From the NCBI RefSeq assembly GCF_000003605.2, contig NW_003116459.1, positions 86,127-150,126 on the forward strand: a stretch of 64,000 bases of DNA, given 5' to 3'. Both the position numbers and the translations under genes were made by a program. Within the stretch, counting starts at the first letter, position 1. Each line of letters begins with the position of its first letter. The notes under the pieces were generated by a model. The model was not told the origin of the DNA. It searched no databases and saw nothing but the letters and a program-made list of their open reading frames with translations. Source of the stretch: Saccoglossus kowalevskii. Its lineage: Eukaryota; Hemichordata; Enteropneusta; Harrimaniidae. Shown here one piece after another: positions 61,301 through 64,000 of this stretch.

Positions 61301-63557
61301 GTATAGCTGTGAAACTTGGGTGGGTGGTTCTCTCTCAGATTTGTTCATTTCGTGTGGATATGTTCAATTGTCTTATTTATAGCGAATATTTTTGTCATTT
61401 TTGGTCAAAAACGCTATTTTCGACTTCTTCTTGAAAACCGCTAGCTCAAATGCTTTGATACTAGGTATGTAGATACCCTGGGTGGACCTCCATCAGATTT
61501 GTTCATTTTGTGATGATATCTTTATTTCTATAATGAATTTGATGAATATTTTTGTCATTTTTGGTAAAAAATTATATTTTCGACTTCTCCTTGAAAACTG
61601 CTTGTCCAATTTCTTTGATATTGTATATGTAGGTATATCAGGTGGACCTCTGTCAGATTTGTTGATTTTGTGACAATATCTTCAATTCTCTATTTGTGAT
61701 AAATATTTTGGTAATTTTTGGTCAAAAACGTTATTTTCAACTTCTTCTTGAAAACTGCTAATTAAGTTTAAGTTGCTTCTTAGTCATTGCTTTCCGGGCA
61801 TGCATCACAAACAGCGGAGCTATATCAGCCGACAGGCTGCTAGTATTTAATTACATTGACTAGTAGCCTATTACATATATCTGTACACCATATTTCTGAA
61901 TCTATATTAGGTAGTTTAATACACAATAATGACCAGAAAAATAAAATAATAAATTAAGATTTCATACCATACATTCTGTCATTTAAAAAACATGTAGAAT
62001 TCCGCAGACGCTGAATACGCTGTTCTGGGCTTTATTCGGAGTTTCCGAGTTAAGAAGCCTAGATATCCAGGGCGCCAATCATTGGTTCACGGAGAACGTG
62101 GGAGGAGTGTTGTATGCAGCATATCACGTTATAGCTATAGTCGTACTCCTTAACGTATTGATTGCTATGATGAGCAACACATTCACACGTGTTGAGGTGA
62201 GTTCATAACCCTTTACTGCAAAACATTATATAAAACAGTAGTTTAGTCCAGCCTAACAATGGATATATTCTCATACCTTGCACCTTAGCTATGATTTATG
62301 CAATATTTTATCAGTAAATAAGACAACAGAGAATCAAACCATGACTTATTTTGTCAAATGAGCGGTTTTATTGCATACTATTATAATGCGAATCAGGAAT
62401 GTTTACAAATCTGCTATTATTACAGGAAGACGCCGATATGCAATGGAAATATTCACGATCCAAACTGTGGATGAGCTACTTTGAGGAAGGGTCTACGTTA
62501 GCGCCACCTTTCAACTTTCTACCTACATGGAAATCAATATGGCGGATATTCTTACAAGTAAAACAAAAATGTCTCAAACTTGAAGAGGAAATTAAAGAGG
62601 TATATGTTGTACATCTACGATTGTGAACAACTCAGTCACTTACTATTTTAAATTTGCATTTATATAGAGTAGATATAATGCCAATCTATTTCCACGTAGT
62701 CGTATCTGCTATTTGTAATTTCACTGACTTGGTCTAATCTCATGTTTTATTTTTTTATTTTTTTTGTTTAGCGAAAGTCAACGGAAGCTCATAAGAAAGA
62801 CAAAGAATATAAGGTGCGTAACATGTTATTTTAGCAACATCTATTGGGGTTTCCAGGGACTAGCACCTAAATAGCAAGTGCAGCAATATATGTGAAGTCA
62901 CAGTAGTATTTTGTTACTTTTAGAAACAGTGTATAACGTCACGGTCGATTCAAATAGACCTGTAATAATTTCAAACAGACATTCGTGCAGTCTATTACAC
63001 ATATTTGCGTTTATTTTTAGGACGTCGTACAACAGCTAGTACGAAGGTATATCTTTGACAAACGCCGCGGAAGTGACGACGATGACGTGGCACCAGGTCC
63101 TGAACCATGGATATTACAACTTAAACAAGACATGTCCGGTCTCAAATATGACATGTTCGATGCTCTTGGACAAATGGAAAACAAAATGGAAAGTATGGAG
63201 GACAAAATGGAAAATATTAAACAAACAGTTGCGGAACCGCGGATAATGTCACCTGTGCGATCACAAAGTCATAACAACCTTGTATGTCCCCCTTATCCGG
63301 AGTCAAACAGCAGTACAATGGCGGACATTCATTCACATACATTATCACCATCGACGCCATCTCTCGACATGGATAGTGACTTCGCTTCATATTTAGGACT
63401 ACCTGACGACCAACGACCCCTTATACCTTTCAAACGGTGGGGATATATCCGATATATTGACGACGGTAGCAGTATGCGGTCAAGTAGGTTAGGATCCGGT
63501 AGTTCGCACTTGTCGTTCCCACCGACGCCATCATTCGATCATAGCCACCTTGTGTAA
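29183..63557 (+). CDS. TRPC: TRPC-family cation channel gene (TRP/TRPL/TRPC4/5-like), 11 coding exons joined
   Basis: Joining the 11 exons listed below, with matching phases and GT..AG introns, gives 1034 residues. Domains in order: leader 1-46; ankyrin repeats about 50-190; TRP_2 linker region about 205-300; pre-S1 elbow 342-363; S1 376-398; S2 428-449; S3 465-486; extracellular S3-S4 loop 487-628; S4 629-650; S5 667-696; pore with LFW 726-728; S6 752-780 containing [15 protein letters not shown] box 790-795; CIRB-like basic segment 857-872; coiled coil about 886-926; Ser/Pro-rich tail. TRPC channels are tetrameric plasma-membrane Ca2+/Na+ channels, usually opened downstream of phospholipase C. 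Motifs [20 protein letters not shown] and [14 protein letters not shown] align with invertebrate TRP/TRP-gamma and vertebrate TRPC4/5. Oddities are the long S3-S4 loop, the missing zinc-site cysteines and the altered TRP box. Subfamily placement is inferred by eye. Confidence 0.93.
29313..32374 (+). other. TRPC intron 1 (3,062 bp)
   Basis: Donor GTGAGT, acceptor GAGATTTGCAG. It contains a 9-bp inverted repeat, TTAACTAGT with ACTAGTTAA, at 29623-29651, and a CpG-richer segment at its 3' end listed separately. No coding exon was recognised inside. Confidence 0.55.
32090..32358 (+). promoter_or_regulatory. Candidate internal promoter before exon 2
   Basis: This is a CpG- and G+C-richer stretch in an AT-rich intron. 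It carries a perfect palindrome GGTCACGTGACC at 32205-32216 (contains the E-box CACGTG and fits USF/TFEB-type sites) and a second CACGTG at 32333-32338. The in-frame ATG at 32359 follows directly and reads MLRFAG into exon 2 without a stop. Transcripts starting here would replace residues 1-43 by MLRFA. This is inference; no transcript evidence is available. Confidence 0.35.
32375..32557 (+). CDS. TRPC: TRPC exon 2 (residues 44-104, first ankyrin repeats)
   Basis: It encodes [20 protein letters not shown], then [20 protein letters not shown]. This is the conserved start of the TRPC ankyrin region (family pattern: E-x-FL-AAE-x-GD ... LN-x-NC-x-D-x-x-GR-x-ALLIAI). Acceptor TTTGCAG at 32374, donor GTGAGT at 32558. 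The exon enters in phase 1 and leaves one base (G), which joins AA of exon 3 to give Glu105. The reading frame is open 5' to ATG 32359, so an alternative first exon using that ATG is possible. Confidence 0.9.
36940..37398. repeat. 42-bp satellite, left part, alternating variants
   Basis: About 11 copies of a 42-bp unit containing CATATACACTACATATTATA. Two variants, marked CATCATAAC (A) and CAGCATGAC (B), run in the order ABABABABAAA, so part of the array is an 84-bp dimer repeat. Because 42 is divisible by three and the unit lacks stops in several frames, it creates long artefactual ORFs on both strands (255 and 292 residues across the gap on the + strand). Confidence 0.95.
37399..37657. other. 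Assembly gap (259 N)
   Basis: A run of N flanked on both sides by the 42-bp satellite. The missing sequence is probably more of the same array; its true length is unknown. Confidence 0.99.
37658..37809. repeat. 42-bp satellite, right part
   Basis: About 3.6 copies of the unit seen at 36940-37398, more diverged (TTCGTAAC, AGTAAACAGC and ATGCAGTATAC variants), ending at CACTACAATTTG. Confidence 0.93.
45474..45494. repeat. GC-rich 7-bp hairpin with a G5 loop
   Basis: GGATTGC (45475-45481) pairs exactly with GCAATCC (45487-45493) around five G. It follows CCGGCGGCGG, an isolated GC-rich patch in AT-rich intron sequence. Confidence 0.5.
45774..46017 (-). mobile_element. Composite MITE-like element, copy with core plus one foldback arm
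   Basis: The core at 45774-45963 has inverted ends TTATACATCT (left) and AGATGTATA (right). It carries the same interior as 1-150 and 54366-54588 (TGCCACCAGGGTTTGACC here, on the opposite strand). It is followed at once by GGTTATTACGAGGATACC at 45970-45987, which is one arm of the foldback seen complete at 54263-54360. A CArG-type CCATATAAGG lies at 45845-45854. No ORF of meaning is present. Confidence 0.75.
46047..46146 (-). mobile_element. Second, partial copy of the same element
   Basis: It repeats the interior of the neighbouring element (CCATATTAGG CArG-type motif at 46051-46060, then AAATGCGAATTCCAATTATG and TGCCACCAGGGTTTGACC) but lacks the TTATACATCT ends. It is followed 40 bp later by the (AAAT)n array. 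Confidence 0.75.
46187..46327. repeat. (AAAT)n microsatellite, about 140 bp
   Basis: About 35 units of AAAT on the + strand with one interruption (G at 46250). The minus-strand FIYL ORFs across it are artefacts. Confidence 0.97.
47348..47520. mobile_element. MITE-like element with about 30-bp terminal inverted repeats
   Basis: The left end GTGAAATTACACGACCGACT (continuing GTAGTCGGCC, to 47378) matches the reverse complement of the right end (GGCCAACTACAGTTGGTCGT, then GTAAATACAC, 47490-47519) at 26 of 30 positions. Each end also contains its own small palindrome, GACTGTAGTC or AACTACAGTT. The interior is G+C richer and non-coding. This fits a non-autonomous DNA transposon; no target duplication is obvious. 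Confidence 0.7.
47843..47880. repeat. (TCTG)n then (TATG)n microsatellite
   Basis: A short run of GTCT units passes into GTAT units. Confidence 0.9.
52307..52346. repeat. (CAGT)10 microsatellite
   Basis: Ten perfect CAGT units. The SQSVSQS peptide of the overlapping ORF is an artefact. Confidence 0.95.
53888..53970 (+). repeat. tRNA-like sequence, probably a decayed SINE head or pseudo-tRNA
   Basis: A segment with GTGCAGTAGTTAGAATATC resembles a tRNA D-arm/A box, and GTTCGATTCC at 53948-53957 is a canonical B box at about tRNA spacing. The anticodon stem TCACT/AGTGA has only a 4-base loop and the T stem does not pair properly, so it is not a functional tRNA gene. Confidence 0.4.
54163..54236 (+). 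repeat. Second tRNA-like sequence (SINE-head remnant)
   Basis: TAGTGTACTGGAAAGCGC at 54172-54189 looks like a tRNA A box region. A weakened B box, GATTCAAGGC, lies at 54224-54233. There is no convincing cloverleaf. It lies just upstream of the foldback at 54263. Confidence 0.35.
54263..54360. repeat. Foldback element, 32-bp arms, 34-base loop
   Basis: Arm 54263-54294 (AGGTTATTACGAGGATACTT onward) is the reverse complement of arm 54329-54360 with a single mismatch. The loop itself holds a small inverted repeat, CAGTA with TACTG. One arm of the same sequence borders the element at 45774-46017, so the foldback and the MITE core form a recurring composite. Confidence 0.85.
54366..54588 (+). mobile_element. 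MITE-like core next to the foldback
   Basis: Ends TTATACATCT (54366-54375) and AGATGTATAA (54579-54588) are exact inverted repeats. The interior has the CCCTGGTGGCAGCCATGTTT block shared with the copies at 1-150 and about 45.8-46.1 kb. Relative to the 45.8-kb copy it has roughly 70 extra bases near its left end and lacks the CArG-type motif. Confidence 0.75.
55483..55607 (+). CDS. TRPC: TRPC exon 3 (residues 105-146, ankyrin)
   Basis: It encodes [20 protein letters not shown] followed by [20 protein letters not shown]. It matches the second and third TRPC ankyrin helices (family pattern E-I-x-x-LLL ... GDALL-x-A). Acceptor TATTTTTAG at 55482, donor GTGAGA at 55608. It enters completing Glu105 and leaves at a codon boundary. 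Confidence 0.9.
55608..57924 (+). other. TRPC intron 3 (2,317 bp)
   Basis: No exon seen. It holds an imperfect hairpin near 56272-56308 (ATCATAGACCT with AGGTCTGTGAT) and a short repeat block at 57776-57835. Confidence 0.7.
57776..57835. repeat. Repeat block with the ATATAGCGC ... AGAGCGCTTTACAA motif
   Basis: TTTATTCATATAGCGCACTA followed by CAGAGCGCTTTACAA resembles a short motif that I recall as widespread in interspersed repeats of marine invertebrates and fish. The GCGC halves may form part of an inverted repeat. Element borders are not clear. Confidence 0.4.
57925..58422 (+). CDS. TRPC: TRPC exon 4 (residues 147-312, last ankyrin repeat and TRP_2 linker)
   Basis: It encodes [20 protein letters not shown] (residues 159-178), typical of the fourth TRPC ankyrin repeat. 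The linker-helix region then follows: [28 protein letters not shown], a helix with [16 protein letters not shown], and finally [12 protein letters not shown]. These match the TRP_2 (TRPC cytosolic) domain. Between the ankyrin and linker parts, residues 185-205 contain no cysteine, whereas most TRPC proteins have a His/Cys zinc site there. Acceptor TACCTGTAG, donor GTAAGT; both ends fall on codon boundaries. It is 498 bp. Confidence 0.95.
58765..59143 (+). CDS. TRPC: TRPC exon 5 (residues 313-438, pre-S1 elbow, S1, start of S2)
   Basis: It opens with FVAHPHCQQ, which continues the previous exon's AIRFKQKK exactly as in TRPC proteins. A hydrophobic pre-S1 elbow (342-363, ending [11 protein letters not shown]) and S1 ([20 protein letters not shown], from 376) follow. 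The S1-S2 loop is Asp/Glu-rich, then S2 starts at [11 protein letters not shown]. Acceptor TTTATTTCACAG, donor GTATGT at 59144. One base is left to make Gly439 with exon 6. Confidence 0.95.
59623..59765 (+). CDS. TRPC: TRPC exon 6 (residues 439-486, S2 end and S3)
   Basis: It encodes [18 protein letters not shown], the TRPC S2-S3 segment (family pattern G-x-x-W-x-E-x-K-x-x-W), then S3, [20 protein letters not shown]. Acceptor TTTATTTGTAG, donor GTGAGT. The family's Asn/Asp before S3 (LWNxxDF) is replaced by WKGFEY. It leaves on a codon boundary. Confidence 0.93.
60344..61038 (+). CDS. TRPC: TRPC exon 7 (residues 487-717, long S3-S4 loop, S4, S5)
   Basis: This 695-bp exon codes a large extracellular S3-S4 loop (487-628), then S4 (629-650), the S4-S5 linker [12 protein letters not shown] and S5 ending LNQLYWYY. 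The loop is acidic, has N-glycosylation sequons at Asn499, Asn528 and Asn564 and a heptad-like stretch 540-590 ([20 protein letters not shown] onward). In fly TRP-gamma the corresponding loop is about 25 residues before the WDAWDP motif; here it is about 135 before WDAFDP. After S5, Cys704 and Cys712 may form the turret disulfide known in TRPC4/5. A second acceptor inside the exon (TCTGTTTTACAG, ending 60607) is in phase with the first. Two bases (AC) carry over to exon 8. Confidence 0.93.
61039..61997 (+). other. TRPC intron 7 (959 bp), mostly a dispersed repeat
   Basis: Donor GTAAGT; acceptor AACATGTAG. A nearer AG at 62005-62006 would put a stop directly in frame, so 61997 is the boundary. 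Most of the intron is the repeat at 61195-61850. Confidence 0.85.
61195..61850. repeat. Dispersed repeat with four internal 146-160-bp subunits
   Basis: The block TTTTCGACTTCTTCTTGAAA recurs with small changes at 61271, 61417, 61577 and 61734. Each is followed by GTGGACCTC-like and CAGATTTGTTCATTTTGTG segments and TTTTTGGTCAAAAACG. The ends share AGCGGAGCT (CGAGCGGAGCTTATAGTATT near 61210 and CAGCGGAGCTATATCAGC near 61813). It looks like an interspersed element of unknown class, with internal tandem duplication. The ORF at 61482-61673 lies wholly inside and is not a gene. Confidence 0.75.
61998..62196 (+). CDS. TRPC: TRPC exon 8 (residues 718-784, pore helix, selectivity filter, S6)
   Basis: It encodes [17 protein letters not shown] with the TRPC-specific LFW motif (726-728), then S6 with [19 protein letters not shown]. 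In Drosophila TRP the aligned filter reads LFWASFGLVDL, where the Asp (D621) sets Ca2+ permeability; here Glu735 aligns with it. Donor GTGAGT at 62197; the exon ends on a codon boundary after Glu784. Confidence 0.95.
62426..62599 (+). CDS. TRPC: TRPC exon 9 (residues 785-842, TRP helix)
   Basis: It encodes [20 protein letters not shown], then [20 protein letters not shown]. This is the TRP helix with TRP box 1 (QWKYSR in place of EWKFAR) and TRP box 2 (APPFN). Acceptor TATTATTACAG. The donor GTATAT at 62600 is weak. Reading through it adds EVYVVHLRL and stops, so retention would truncate the protein after the TRP helix. Confidence 0.93.
62772..62813 (+). CDS. TRPC: TRPC exon 10 (residues 843-856, 42-bp micro-exon)
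   Basis: Fourteen highly charged residues, [14 protein letters not shown], lie between a T-rich acceptor ending TTTGTTTAG and donor GTGCGT. Both ends fall on codon boundaries, so skipping would keep the frame. It sits where TRPC proteins have a variable basic linker between the TRP helix and the CIRB segment. Confidence 0.8.
63021..63557 (+). CDS. TRPC: TRPC exon 11 (residues 857-1034 and stop, CIRB region, coiled coil, tail)
   Basis: It starts [17 protein letters not shown], matching the calmodulin/IP3-receptor-binding (CIRB) segment of TRPC proteins (family pattern x-x-x-LV-R/K-RYV). [15 protein letters not shown] follows, like the conserved LKQDISS-x-R-x-E coiled-coil start, and then regular MENKME / MEDKME heptads to about 926. 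The last 108 residues are Ser/Pro-rich with SP and TP sites (MSPVRS, LSPSTPS, FPPTPS). The final residues SHLV do not form a class I PDZ ligand because position -2 is His. The stop is TAA at 63555-63557. Confidence 0.93.
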   Translation, partial: DVVQQLVRRYIFDKRRGSDDDDVAPGPEPWILQLKQDMSGLKYDMFDALGQMENKMESMEDKMENIKQTVAEPRIMSPVRSQSHNNLVCPPYPESNSSTMADIHSHTLSPSTPSLDMDSDFASYLGLPDDQRPLIPFKRWGYIRYIDDGSSMRSSRLGSGSSHLSFPPTPSFDHSHLV

Positions 63558-64000
63558 GGCTAATTTGCATACATAGTACTGGTTAGTACTGGTTAATATA
63601 CGATGCGTGGAGCAGACTAACATATGTGACAAAGTGGGATTTACCACTACTTCGTACTCACTGCCTTCAACTGCTGCAAACAGGGTGAAATCTACATAAT
63701 TTACTTAATGTGCTCATTAGTATGTTCTGCATTTTTATTGGCACTTCACTAAGAGAACCGTGCTGATCTGTCAGCGTATGATTATATCTATGTCAATGTT
63801 GTAGTATGCATTTATGCGTGATGTTGTTTCTATGTCAACTCTTCAAAATTTTGGAAAAGTATGAATGAACCTGGTTTTTAAACTTCACTAACCTCGAACG
63901 CAATACATATTATGATTTCCTTTGTCACGTGACGCAGGGAGTGGAATATTGAATACATACAACTTATTGTAAGTTGCATAGGTTGTTATTTGATAGAAAA
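63558..64000 (+). other. TRPC 3' untranslated region, running off the window
   Basis: No AATAAA or ATTAAA poly(A) signal is seen in these 443 bases, and no further splice acceptor followed by coding sequence. The 3' end of the transcript is probably beyond the window. Confidence 0.5.

Noticed and set aside
62001-62010. Alternative acceptor CCGCAG for exon 8
   Set aside because: With the two carried-over bases it reads into an immediate TGA. The acceptor ending at 61997 keeps the frame and restores the family sequence.
63540-63557. C-terminal PDZ ligand
   Set aside because: The last residues SHLV have His at position -2, so the class I S/T-x-hydrophobic pattern is not met.

Overview
This window comes from an AT-rich animal nuclear genome, most likely an invertebrate. 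The evidence is one multi-exon gene with GT..AG introns, long gene-free stretches, tandem satellites, A/T-rich microsatellites and short inverted-repeat elements. The protein resembles arthropod TRP/TRPL/TRP-gamma and vertebrate TRPC4/5 more than TRPC3/6/7. Several dispersed repeats have the look of those common in marine invertebrates, but the species cannot be named from the sequence.

Layout. Bases 1-29,133 hold no recognisable gene. They contain a truncated dispersed repeat (1-150), a 2.5-kb satellite of 58-bp dimers (1862-4360), a CpG-richer promoter-like patch with two short undecided ORFs (about 4,780-5,635), a small inverted-repeat element (8893-9058), a 23-bp minisatellite (14771-15238) and two (AAAT)n arrays. 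From 29,183 to 63,557 the + strand carries one TRPC-type cation-channel gene. I could join it through 11 coding exons with matching splice phases, giving a 1034-residue protein. Intron 2 is 22.9 kb and holds a 42-bp satellite interrupted by a 259-N assembly gap, a third (AAAT)n array, copies of a composite inverted-repeat element, another MITE-like element and tRNA-like SINE remnants. The 3' half of the gene (57,925-63,557) is compact. The 3' UTR probably continues past the window end, since no AATAAA is seen.

The protein has, in order, an N-terminal Met/Ser/Thr-rich leader, ankyrin repeats, the TRP_2 linker region, a pre-S1 elbow, S1-S6 with the LFW pore motif, a diverged TRP box, a basic CIRB-like segment, a short coiled coil and a Ser/Pro-rich tail. 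By family it should form tetrameric, receptor-operated, Ca2+-permeable cation channels in the plasma membrane. Three departures from the family stand out: a roughly 110-residue acidic, coiled-coil-like insertion in the extracellular S3-S4 loop, with an in-phase alternative acceptor inside it; loss of the cytosolic zinc-binding Cys cluster; and an altered TRP box (QWKYSR instead of EWKFAR). A CpG- and E-box-bearing segment just upstream of exon 2, next to an in-frame ATG, may be an alternative promoter.
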